The position numbers and the translations under genes are program-made. Below, in pieces: positions 18,565 to 26,410 of a stretch of DNA of 64,000 nucleotides. The stretch's first letter is position 1; every line of letters starts with the position of its first letter. The stretch lies in the NCBI GenBank assembly GCA_014872815.1, contig WKFK01000014.1, positions 372,001 to 436,000 on the forward strand. Reading direction: 5' to 3'. This DNA comes from Paracoccaceae bacterium (lineage in GTDB: Bacteria > Pseudomonadota > Alphaproteobacteria > Rhodobacterales > Rhodobacteraceae). The notes beneath the pieces were generated by a model. That model did no database searches. It was not told the origin of the DNA and saw nothing but the letters and a program-made list of their open reading frames with translations.

Positions 18565-20725
18565 TTGAGAGCGCCCCCTCGGTCACGCGCCCGATAATCG
18601 CTGCCCTGTGGCCTGCTCCCAGCAACTCTCCGACGAGACCGGCGGCCTCTCCCGCCGCAACCGCCGCTAGGAAACCGCCCGACGTTTGTGGATCATGTAG
18701 CAAAGCCGCCTTCGCACTCTCAGGCCCAAACACCGGCGCGGACAGCTTGTTCTCCTCAAATATCGTGCTGCGATGTCCAGCTTCGGCCAGTGCCTCCGCC
18801 CCCGCATAGGTTGGCACATCCTCCAAACATATCTCTGCCGCCACTTCAGACGCGTGACACATGGCCATCAGATGCCCGGCCAATCCAAAGCCGGTGACGT
18901 CCGTCATCGCATGGGCACCGCGTAAAATCTCCGCCGCATCGCCCTGCGGCTGCGCCAAGACTTCGTACAGCGCGGCCACGTCTCGACCCTTGGCTTTGCC
19001 CTGCATTTCTGCCGCCAACACTGTGCCGGACCCAATCGGCCGCGTCAGGATCAAGACATCCCCCGCCTTGGCCCCTGCCAAAGTGATAGGCGTGCCATCA
19101 AGCAAACCAGTGACGGTCAGCCCAATAGTCAACTCCGCCCCCATCGTGGAATGCCCGCCGACGATCTCTGCGCCCGCGCCGCGCACAATCTCCCCAACGT
19201 CAGTGAGAATTTCGCGCATTGCCCGCGCCTGCAGTTCCGGTGTCATGCGCGGAAGCGTCACGGACAGTAGTGCGGATTGCGGTTTGGCGCCCATGGCCCA
19301 GACATCCCCAAGCGCATGCACCGCCGCGATGCGCGCCATCAAGCCATGGTCTGCCACAAATCCCCGCAGATGATCGACACTCAGCACCTGTTTTTGTCCA
19401 CCCATCTCCAACACAGCGGCATCATCGCCTGCGCCCTGCAAAACATCCGCGCGCGTCACAGCAGGCATCTCTGCCAAAGCCGCGTTAAGCCGCCCCGGCG
19501 CTACCTTCGCGCCACAACCGCCACACAACATCTGATCGCTCTGCACACCCAGCGCAACCGGTCCGACCGGTGCCGTCCCTTTCATCTCTGGAAACTCTGA
19601 AAAATTCCGCATAAAGCTCTGATCAATATGATCTTTCCAACGCCACAGCTGCGCCTTTGGAGTGGCCAAACACCACCCCCACTTCGCGGCCATCGCACTC
19701 CTGCTGCCAAGCGACATCAACTTGAGGTAATCCGCCTGTGGTCGGAACGGCTGCATCGCGCCACCGGTCAATGCGGCAGATATGTTGTGATGGAGCACTG
19801 GCGCCGCACGCACGGCAAAGACACCAGCTTTGGGACGCGGGCTGGCCAACAAGGCCGCGCAATCACCCACGGCAAACAGGTCTTTGCGTCCAGACACCAA
19901 AAGCTGGTCATCCACATGAATAAAACCTTGGGTATCTTTGGGCAGGTCCGAAGTCGCCAACCACGAATGCGCAAAGCCACCCGCCGTTCCAACCGTGAAT
20001 TCGGATGCCACATCAGAATACCTGCGCAGTTTCACTGCCTCTGCAGTGACCGCTTCGACCTCAACCGCGCTCACCACAGTGACGCCCAACCGAAGCATCT
20101 CCTCGCGCAATAAGCGGTCTGCCCCCGGCGTCCCACTCGCCAGCTTGGTGTTTGCCTCAATCAGCGTGACACAGTGCGCCTTACCCAAGCCTTGTAAGCG
20201 ATGCGCCATAGCCAAAGCCAACTCGCAGCCCGCCACGCCACCGCCGATCACCGCGACCTTGCCTGCCTTCCGGCCAGTTTTCACGTGTTCCAGAAAGGCA
20301 TCCCAACGGTCCGCGTAGGCATCCAAAGGCTTCGCACCGATCCCGAAGTCAGAGAACCCCGGAATATGCGCTGCTCGCGCATGTAACCCAACATCCAATG
20401 AGGCCACATCGTAAGCAATCTCACCGCGCCCCGGCACATGGATCACCCTGCGATCCGCATCGATCCCATCCGCAGCGCCAAAGATCACCCGCGCTCCGGA
20501 AAACCGCGCCAGTTTCACCAGATCAATTTCCAAATCGTCTCGCGCGTAGTGCCCTGCAATATGACCTGGCAACATGCCTGAATACGGCGCTGTTGGTCCG
20601 GGATTAATCAACGTGACCTGTACACCATGAACCGGATTCATGCCCCACATGCGCAACATCAAGGCATGCGCGTGCCCACCACCAACCAACACCAAATCTC
20701 GGGTCAGCATGGTTTGAGTTGTCAT
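18551..20725 (-). CDS. selD: Selenide, water dikinase SelD fused to an N-terminal FAD/NAD oxidoreductase
   Basis: The roughly 724-residue protein has two parts. Residues about 1-385 are a pyridine-nucleotide-disulfide-oxidoreductase-like domain with two dinucleotide motifs (VLVGGGHAH, VIGGGVAGCE) and a VGDCAAL segment. Residues about 395-724 are SelD, with CGGCGAKV (Cys at the active site), GAGDDAAVL, HALGDVWAMGAKP, DVTGFGLAGH and HDPQTSGG. SelD makes selenophosphate from selenide and ATP. The fused flavoprotein may deliver or reduce the selenium substrate, but that is inference. The start is ambiguous: ATG 20725, GTG 20731 (better spaced from GGAAGG) or ATG 20710. Confidence 0.94.
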   Translation of the reverse strand: MTTQTMLTRDLVLVGGGHAHALMLRMWGMNPVHGVQVTLINPGPTAPYSGMLPGHIAGHYARDDLEIDLVKLARFSGARVIFGAADGIDADRRVIHVPGRGEIAYDVASLDVGLHARAAHIPGFSDFGIGAKPLDAYADRWDAFLEHVKTGRKAGKVAVIGGGVAGCELALAMAHRLQGLGKAHCVTLIEANTKLASGTPGADRLLREEMLRLGVTVVSAVEVEAVTAEAVKLRRYSDVASEFTVGTAGGFAHSWLATSDLPKDTQGFIHVDDQLLVSGRKDLFAVGDCAALLASPRPKAGVFAVRAAPVLHHNISAALTGGAMQPFRPQADYLKLMSLGSRSAMAAKWGWCLATPKAQLWRWKDHIDQSFMRNFSEFPEMKGTAPVGPVALGVQSDQMLCGGCGAKVAPGRLNAALAEMPAVTRADVLQGAGDDAAVLEMGGQKQVLSVDHLRGFVADHGLMARIAAVHALGDVWAMGAKPQSALLSVTLPRMTPELQARAMREILTDVGEIVRGAGAEIVGGHSTMGAELTIGLTVTGLLDGTPITLAGAKAGDVLILTRPIGSGTVLAAEMQGKAKGRDVAALYEVLAQPQGDAAEILRGAHAMTDVTGFGLAGHLMAMCHASEVAAEICLEDVPTYAGAEALAEAGHRSTIFEENKLSAPVFGPESAKAALLHDPQTSGGFLAAVAAGEAAGLVGELLGAGHRAAIIGRVTEGALSITLT

Positions 20726-21020
20726 CCCCACAGGCCATTTTCCTTCCGCTTCCTAATTGATTGGAGAATTTCTGGGTTACCCTGTCTATGCAACCGCAAA
20801 ACCAACTGTGACCAGTCAGTTAACACAATCGTGCAGCGGCAGCTCTATCCCAGAAACTGCACCTCCGTAAAACAGACGCGATACCGACGTGATACCGACG
20901 CGAAAATCAGTATCTTTTAGACCGTTTGGTAAACTTTTTGACGTGGAACCAATGATCCGTGCTAGACAAGCCCTTCGTGCCTTGACAGGGTGCGACTTCC
21001 AACAGCTACGAGGGCACATC
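20726..21020. other. Divergent intergenic region with short tandem repeats
   Basis: This 295-bp spacer lies between the divergent selD fusion and the nucleoside hydrolase. No gene is supported in it. It contains three consecutive 11-bp near-repeats at 20876-20908 (ACGCGATACCG, ACGTGATACCG, ACGCGAAAATC), which may be operator copies. Confidence 0.5.
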
Positions 21021-21962
21021 ATGAGCGCGCGCAAGATCATCATCGACACGGATCCAGGCCAGGACGACGCCGTCGCCATTCTCTTAGCATTGGCCAGCCC
21101 TGAAGAGATCGACGTTCTTGGGATCACGGCTGTGGCAGGCAACGTGCCTCTAGCCCTGACATCAAAAAATGCGCGTATTGTCTGCGAGTTAGCGGGAAAG
21201 CCTGACACCAAAGTATTCGAAGGCTGTGACCGCCCAATGGGCCGTGAGTTGGTCACCGCAGAGCATGTACATGGCAAAACCGGCCTTAACGGACCGGTGC
21301 TTCCCGATCCCGTTATGGAGGTTGAAGATCAACACGCCGTGGACTTCATCATCGACACCCTGCGCGCCCACGACGCCGGCACGGTGACGCTCTGCCCGCT
21401 TGGTCCATTGACCAACATCGGCACGGCGTTTGAAAAAGCGCCTGATATCATTGAAAAAGTGCAAGAAATTGTTCTGATGGGCGGTGCCTACTTCGAAGTT
21501 GGCAACATCACGCCTGCAGCTGAATTCAACATTTACGTTGATCCGCAAGCCGCTGATATCGTGTTTAAATCTGGCGTTCCAATTGTGGTCATGCCGCTTG
21601 ATGTCACGCATAAAGCTTTGGTCACCAAACCCCGCAATGACGCCTTCCGCAACCTTGGCACAAAAGTCGGCACAGCCGTCGCGGAAATGACTGATTTCTT
21701 TGAAAGATTTGACAAAGAGAAATACGGCTCGGACGGTGCACCGTTGCATGATCCCTGTGTCACAGCCTATCTCATCCAGCCAGAGCTTTTCTCCGGTCGC
21801 CACATCAATGTGGAAATCGAAACGCAATCCGAACTCACCATGGGCATGACTGTGGCTGACTGGTGGCGTGTAACGGACCGCACTCCAAACGCTATGTTTA
21901 TCGGAGATGTCGACGCGGACGGGTTCTTTTCTCTTTTGGTTGAACGCCTTAGCCGACTGTAA
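21021..21962 (+). CDS. Inosine/uridine-preferring nucleoside hydrolase family protein
   Basis: The 313-residue enzyme belongs to the metal-dependent nucleoside N-ribohydrolase family. The N-terminal DTDPGQDDA motif binds Ca2+ and ribose, and HDPCVTAYL near the C-terminus supplies the last metal ligand and conserved His. GPLTNIGTAFEKAPDI and EFNIYVDPQAA are also typical. It should split purine or pyrimidine ribonucleosides to base plus ribose; substrate preference cannot be read. The start at ATG 21021 has an ACGAGGG site; the upstream in-frame stretch lacks family character. Confidence 0.92.
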   Translation: MSARKIIIDTDPGQDDAVAILLALASPEEIDVLGITAVAGNVPLALTSKNARIVCELAGKPDTKVFEGCDRPMGRELVTAEHVHGKTGLNGPVLPDPVMEVEDQHAVDFIIDTLRAHDAGTVTLCPLGPLTNIGTAFEKAPDIIEKVQEIVLMGGAYFEVGNITPAAEFNIYVDPQAADIVFKSGVPIVVMPLDVTHKALVTKPRNDAFRNLGTKVGTAVAEMTDFFERFDKEKYGSDGAPLHDPCVTAYLIQPELFSGRHINVEIETQSELTMGMTVADWWRVTDRTPNAMFIGDVDADGFFSLLVERLSRL

Positions 21963-22062
21963 ACCAACTCAACTCGACGAGTTTCGCAAGGCCGCGCCGT
22001 CAATCGCAGCCTTGTGACCGTTCTGCGGTGGCAATCCCGTAAAACCCAGATATGCTGCGCGC

Positions 22063-23475
22063 ATGACGCTGCAGATCCCCTTCGAAAATACCTATGTCTC
22101 TCTGCCCAACCGGCTGTTTTCACATCAGAAACCGACGCCCGTTCGGGCGCCAAAGTTGTTGGCTTTCAATGAACCGCTCGCAGATGAGCTTGGCATTTGC
22201 GGAACGCAGGACCCAGACGAACTTGCACAGGTGTTTTCCGGCAGCTCACTCCCAGACGGTGCACAGCCTATCGCGCAGCTTTATGCGGGACATCAATTTG
22301 GCAACTGGAACCCACAACTGGGTGACGGACGCGCCGTTTTGATCGGGGAATCAAACGGATACGACGTCCAGCTGAAGGGATCCGGCCCCACACCTTATGC
22401 CCGCCGCGGAGATGGACGGGCTTGGCTTGGTCCTGTTTTACGGGAATACATCGTGTCAGAGGCCATGCACGCGCTTGGCATCCCAACCACCCGTGCCTTA
22501 GCCGCTGTAGAGACCGGCGAAGAGATCATGCGCGACCGCCCCTTGCCCGGCGCTGTACTCACCCGTGTCGCGTCCAGCCACATCCGGGTTGGCACATTTC
22601 AGATTCTGGCCGCGCGTCAAGATGTTGAAGGATTACAAGCCCTTCTGGATTATTCCATCGCGCGACACTACCCATCAGCCAGCACACCGGCGGCGTTTCT
22701 CAGGGAGGTTGTCGCCAAACAGGCCGAGCTGATCGCTCAGTGGATGTCTGTTGGCTTCATTCACGGCGTCATGAACACCGACAACTGCGCCATTTCAGGC
22801 GAAACCATCGACTATGGGCCTTGCGCGTTCATGGACGCCTTCCATCCTGGCCAAGTGTTTTCTTCCATCGATCGTCACGGCCGCTATGCTTACGGCAATC
22901 AACCACAAATCATTGCCTGGAATATGGCGCAACTGGCCACGTCACTGCTTCCGCTAGAGGACAACTCGGACGCAGCGGTTGAAGAGTTTACTGATATCAT
23001 CAACGACATGCCGGGGATGCTTCGAGGTATGTGGCAAGACCGGTTTGCCGCAAAGCTCGGCATCTCAGAAACCAAGGACAACGACGAAGGTTTGATAACT
23101 CATCTTCTTTCGATCATGACAGATCAGAAGGCAGACTTTACGAATTCCTTCAGATACTTAACTGACGGTTCAGTGACAGAAACAGGACTTGAAGCGCACA
23201 AGGACTATTCGGCTTGGCACGCGCAGTGGACGGATCGCAAACGCGAACAGCCTACCGATCCGGTAGAAGTTATGGCCAAATCCAACCCATATCTCATTCC
23301 GCGCAACCATCAAATTGAAGCAATGATTACACAGGCCGTTGCCGGAGACTTGAACCTGTTCCATCGCCTCAACGCAGCCCTGTCATCGCCGTTTGAAGCC
23401 TCTCCCGAGGCCGCTGACCTGACCGTCCCCCCAACCACAGAAGAAAAAGTAACGCAAACCTTCTGCGGCACTTAA
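22063..23475 (+). CDS. selO: SelO/YdiU family protein adenylyltransferase
   Basis: The 470-residue pseudokinase-fold protein transfers AMP to Ser/Thr/Tyr of target proteins in known bacterial members. Conserved segments are AQLYAGHQFGNWNPQLGDGRA, KGSGPTPYARRGDGRA, REYIVSEAMHALGIPTTRALA and FIHGVMNTDNCAISGETIDYGP (metal-binding Asn/Asp). The C-terminus ends TFCGT, with a Cys in the region where eukaryotic members carry selenocysteine. No in-frame stop recoding is needed. It is a separate plus-strand gene 100 bp after the nucleoside hydrolase. Confidence 0.95.
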   Translation: MTLQIPFENTYVSLPNRLFSHQKPTPVRAPKLLAFNEPLADELGICGTQDPDELAQVFSGSSLPDGAQPIAQLYAGHQFGNWNPQLGDGRAVLIGESNGYDVQLKGSGPTPYARRGDGRAWLGPVLREYIVSEAMHALGIPTTRALAAVETGEEIMRDRPLPGAVLTRVASSHIRVGTFQILAARQDVEGLQALLDYSIARHYPSASTPAAFLREVVAKQAELIAQWMSVGFIHGVMNTDNCAISGETIDYGPCAFMDAFHPGQVFSSIDRHGRYAYGNQPQIIAWNMAQLATSLLPLEDNSDAAVEEFTDIINDMPGMLRGMWQDRFAAKLGISETKDNDEGLITHLLSIMTDQKADFTNSFRYLTDGSVTETGLEAHKDYSAWHAQWTDRKREQPTDPVEVMAKSNPYLIPRNHQIEAMITQAVAGDLNLFHRLNAALSSPFEASPEAADLTVPPTTEEKVTQTFCGT

Positions 23476-23543
23476 CATCGCGCCAAAACCTTTTATTCTA
23501 AATGAGATAACCCCTGAGATCTCCTCAAAAACGGATAGGTTCA

Positions 23544-24233
23544 GTGCTCCGCATTGCCAGCTACAACCTGCAAAAATGCGTCGGTGTTGACCTGCAACGT
23601 CGCCCGGCGCGCAGTATGGTGGTGATCCGCGCGCTCAAAGCTGACGTTGTGGTGTTACAAGAGGCTGACAAGCGCCTCCCGCCACGTCCGGCTGCGCTTC
23701 CACATGATTTGGTCGCCAAGAAAGGGTTCAAACACGTCGATTTTGGACAACCCAAAGGGTCGTTAGGCTTTCATGGCAATGCGATGCTCGTGCGCCCGAA
23801 TATAGAGGTGTTGGAAACTTCCGGATTAGACCTGCCAGGCTTGGAGCCACGCGGCGCCATCCGCGCCGACTTGCGGACATCCATTGGGGATATCCGCATC
23901 ATCGGCGTGCACCTCGGCCTCATCCGCCGCTATCGCTTGATGCAACTTGGCGCTGTCGCGCGAGCCGTGCGGCGCTTACCAGAAATGCCGACACTTATTG
24001 CTGGAGATTTCAACGAGTGGGGATCCAAAGCGGCGCTGGACGCTGTCACACCGGGCTTTGACTTCCTATCTACCGGCCATACCTTCCCCGCACCACGTCC
24101 AATTGCCGGGCTGGACGGTTTTGCACATACCAAAGAAATCGAAGTTCGGGATCATGGCGTTTTGACACGAATTCCGGCTCATGTTGCGTCTGATCATTTG
24201 CCGATTTGGTTAGAACTGCACCGATCCGCATAA
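23544..24233 (+). CDS. Endonuclease/exonuclease/phosphatase family protein
   Basis: The 229-residue protein has the metal-dependent EEP fold motifs in order: SYNLQK near the start, LQEADKR, GVHLGL, AGDFNEWGS and the final ASDHLPIW. Such enzymes cleave nucleic acid or phospholipid/inositol phosphate esters; the substrate here is unknown. Translation starts at GTG 23544 behind a GGATAGG site. There is no signal peptide, so it is likely cytoplasmic. The PhzF-like gene begins 35 bp after it on the same strand. Confidence 0.9.
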   Translation: MLRIASYNLQKCVGVDLQRRPARSMVVIRALKADVVVLQEADKRLPPRPAALPHDLVAKKGFKHVDFGQPKGSLGFHGNAMLVRPNIEVLETSGLDLPGLEPRGAIRADLRTSIGDIRIIGVHLGLIRRYRLMQLGAVARAVRRLPEMPTLIAGDFNEWGSKAALDAVTPGFDFLSTGHTFPAPRPIAGLDGFAHTKEIEVRDHGVLTRIPAHVASDHLPIWLELHRSA

Positions 24234-24268
24234 ATCGTGCTGATCTCGTTTTGAAAGGGTCCTTCGCG

Positions 24269-25114
24269 ATGACACCGTATTTTGTCTACGACGTCTTTAC
24301 ACCATCACCCTTTGGCGGAAACCAGTTGGCGATCATACCAGATGCTACAGGTCTTTCTGAAACCAACCTCCAGAGAATTGCCAGGGAATTCAACTTCTCG
24401 GAAACTACTTTTGTCTTCCCCCCCGACGATCCCGCTCATACAGCAAAAGTGCGGATCTTTACTCCCACGATGGAAATCCCTTTCGCTGGACATCCTTTGA
24501 TCGGCACCGCATGTGCACTGGCGCAGGAAGGTCCTGCACAGGAGATGGTTCTGGAACTTGGGATTGGGCCACTTACCGTGAGGTCAGACGGAGAAAACGC
24601 CTCATTTACAACGACGCAACCTCTTGAAATTCTGTGCGAACCTGAGCCAACACTGGTCGCAGAGGCGCTTAACATAGAAACCGGAGACATTCAGTTTCAA
24701 ACGCATCCGCCGGTGATGGCTTCATTGGGCTTGCCTTTCACGATCACGGAAGTGAAATCACGAGAAGTTTTGGCGCAAACGACACCCGACATCGCCGCGA
24801 TGCGCAAAGGCAATACGCGCTACCCATCCGGTTTGGATTTTGCGCAGTTTGTCTACGCACGCGACGGCAACACCCTGTATGCGCGGATGTTTGCACCTTT
24901 AGACAACATCCCGGAAGACCCGGCCACAGGCAGCGCGTGCGCCACCACAGCCGCCCTACTTGCAAAAATCGAAAACAGCAATTTAGACCTGCGCATACAT
25001 CAAGGCGTTGAAATGGCGCGACCAAGTGAAATTTCTGTCTCTGTCGCGGATGGGCAGGTCACGGTCTCTGGTCAGGCACAGCGCATAATGGAAGGCAAAC
25101 TGTTGTTTGGATGA
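24269..25114 (+). CDS. PhzF-family isomerase/epimerase
   Basis: The 281-residue protein has the PhzF/diaminopimelate-epimerase-like double fold: [14 protein letters not shown] at the start (with the region of the acid residue), [28 protein letters not shown] and [17 protein letters not shown] near the end. PhzF in phenazine makers isomerises a dihydroanthranilate, but most homologues have unknown substrates and no phenazine genes are seen here. I start at ATG 24269, the family N-terminus; the frame is open further upstream into the preceding gene. Confidence 0.9.
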   Translation: MTPYFVYDVFTPSPFGGNQLAIIPDATGLSETNLQRIAREFNFSETTFVFPPDDPAHTAKVRIFTPTMEIPFAGHPLIGTACALAQEGPAQEMVLELGIGPLTVRSDGENASFTTTQPLEILCEPEPTLVAEALNIETGDIQFQTHPPVMASLGLPFTITEVKSREVLAQTTPDIAAMRKGNTRYPSGLDFAQFVYARDGNTLYARMFAPLDNIPEDPATGSACATTAALLAKIENSNLDLRIHQGVEMARPSEISVSVADGQVTVSGQAQRIMEGKLLFG

Positions 25115-25221
25115 TCCGTGCCGTTTCTTGCGAGGATCCGAACAAAAGAAGTGGAAACCAGCGGCGGCTTTAGATAGACAGGAAAGCCAAATAAAGAACA
25201 CTAAGACAGATCAGGTGCGGT

Positions 25222-25632
25222 ATGGGCGACTCCATAATTGAGCGGTGCGAAACCAAAGGGTTGCGGATGACAGAACAACGCCGAACCATTGCGTTTGTTT
25301 TGCAAGAAAGCACTGATCATCCAGATGTTGAGGAACTATACGCAAGGGCATCCGCAAGAGATTCCGGTATCTCACTTGCCACTGTGTATCGGACCGTGAA
25401 ACTCTTTGAAGAAGCCGGAATACTGGACAAACTGGAGTTTGGTGATGGCCGCGCGCGCTATGAGGATGCGGAGCGCGAGCATCATGATCACTTGATTGAT
25501 ATTTCCACTGGTGAGGTTATCGAGTTTGTCGATCCGGAGATTGAAGCACTGCAAGAGAAGATTGCCGAGAAACTAGGGTTTCAGCTCAAAGGCCATCGAC
25601 TTGAACTCTATGGTGTTCCTCTGAAAAAGTGA
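25222..25632 (+). CDS. Fur-family metal regulator, Fur/Mur type
   Basis: The 136-residue protein has the Fur winged helix (GLRMTEQRRTIAFVL, ISLATVYRTVKLFEEAGI) and the metal-binding segment EREHHDHLIDISTGEVIEF. The C-terminal Cys-x-x-Cys zinc site of many Fur proteins is absent. In alphaproteobacteria this form is usually Mur, responding to manganese, rather than an iron-sensing Fur; Irr is a less good match. This assignment is from family knowledge, not tested. It is followed by an intrinsic terminator. Confidence 0.88.
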   Translation: MGDSIIERCETKGLRMTEQRRTIAFVLQESTDHPDVEELYARASARDSGISLATVYRTVKLFEEAGILDKLEFGDGRARYEDAEREHHDHLIDISTGEVIEFVDPEIEALQEKIAEKLGFQLKGHRLELYGVPLKK

Positions 25633-25663
25633 CGACTAAGGCACCTAAGCGACTTGTTTTGGC

Positions 25664-25697
25664 CGAGGCTTTGCGCCACTGAGCCTCGCTTTTGTTT
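25664..25697 (+). terminator. Intrinsic terminator after the Fur-family gene
   Basis: CGAGGCT (25664-25670) and AGCCTCG (25682-25688) form a stem followed by CTTTTGTTT, about 32 bp past the stop. Confidence 0.65.
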
Positions 25698-25760
25698 ATT
25701 TTGCCCGAGACTTCGGAAGTTGTGCTGGCCATTTCGGCTCGCGAACTTCAGTGTTGCTCT

Positions 25761-26393
25761 ATGACACGCAGCGCACATCAGACCACTGAGCCAACCATAC
25801 TACTTCTTGCGGCAGGAGAGGCCAGCCGAATGCGTGGCGGCGACAAGCTTCTTGAAGAGATCGATGGGGTGCCGCTGCTGAGAAAACTGACAACAGATGC
25901 TCGGAGCGTTGCAGACAACGTGTTGGTCTGTTTGCGCGAAGAAGATGATCCGCGCAGGTCTGTACTGGACGATTTGAATTGCCGTTTTGTTGCGGTTCCA
26001 GACGCGTCCAAGGGCATGGCCCATTCGCTTCGTGCAGGCGTTGCTGAGCTTTCGACCACAACCACTGCTGTGATGGTTGTTCCAGCTGATATGCCCGACA
26101 TCACTCGCGCCGATTTGGCCAAGATGCTCCGATCTCACCAAGACCAACCAGAAGCAATCCTGCGTGCCACCACAAAAGACCAGCAAGCTGGTCACCCTGT
26201 CCTGTTTCCCAAGCGTCTTTTTGGTGCTCTGGAGAAGCTCTCTGGAGATGTCGGCGCCCGTGAAGTGCTTAGACGACATGCGAATGAAATACAGCGCGTC
26301 CAACTCCCAGGAACCAATGCTTTAACGGATCTGGATACTCCTGAGGACTGGCTCGAATGGCGCCAAAACCGACTTAAAGAAAAAGGGCCGTAG
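25761..26393 (+). CDS. MobA/MocA-like nucleotidyltransferase
   Basis: The 210-residue protein has the GTP/CTP transferase fold: LLLAAGEASRMRGGDKLLEEIDGVPLL at the N-terminus (nucleotide and Mg binding) and VVPADMPDI and GHPVLFPKRLF later. It resembles MocA, which makes molybdopterin cytosine dinucleotide, or related small-molecule nucleotidyltransferases. No xanthine-dehydrogenase-type gene is adjacent, so its partner is unknown. The start is uncertain: ATG 25761 is used, but the frame is open to 25692 and no clear ribosome site is seen. Confidence 0.85.
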   Translation: MTRSAHQTTEPTILLLAAGEASRMRGGDKLLEEIDGVPLLRKLTTDARSVADNVLVCLREEDDPRRSVLDDLNCRFVAVPDASKGMAHSLRAGVAELSTTTTAVMVVPADMPDITRADLAKMLRSHQDQPEAILRATTKDQQAGHPVLFPKRLFGALEKLSGDVGAREVLRRHANEIQRVQLPGTNALTDLDTPEDWLEWRQNRLKEKGP

Positions 26394-26410
26394 AAACGGC
26401 CCCTTTTTTA
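26381..26410. terminator. Bidirectional terminator between convergent genes
   Basis: GGGCCGT and ACGGCCC form a stem with a 4-nt loop, flanked by A-rich sequence on the left and CTTTTTT on the right. It overlaps the 3' ends of the nucleotidyltransferase and the convergent RTX gene, so it can stop both. Confidence 0.7.

Noticed and set aside
22063..23475. SelO as evidence for selenoprotein synthesis
   Set aside because: The C-terminal position is Cys (TFCGT) and there is no in-frame TGA, so no selenocysteine is needed.
24269..25114. PhzF-like protein as part of a phenazine cluster
   Set aside because: No other phenazine genes are present; PhzF relatives are widespread with unrelated roles.
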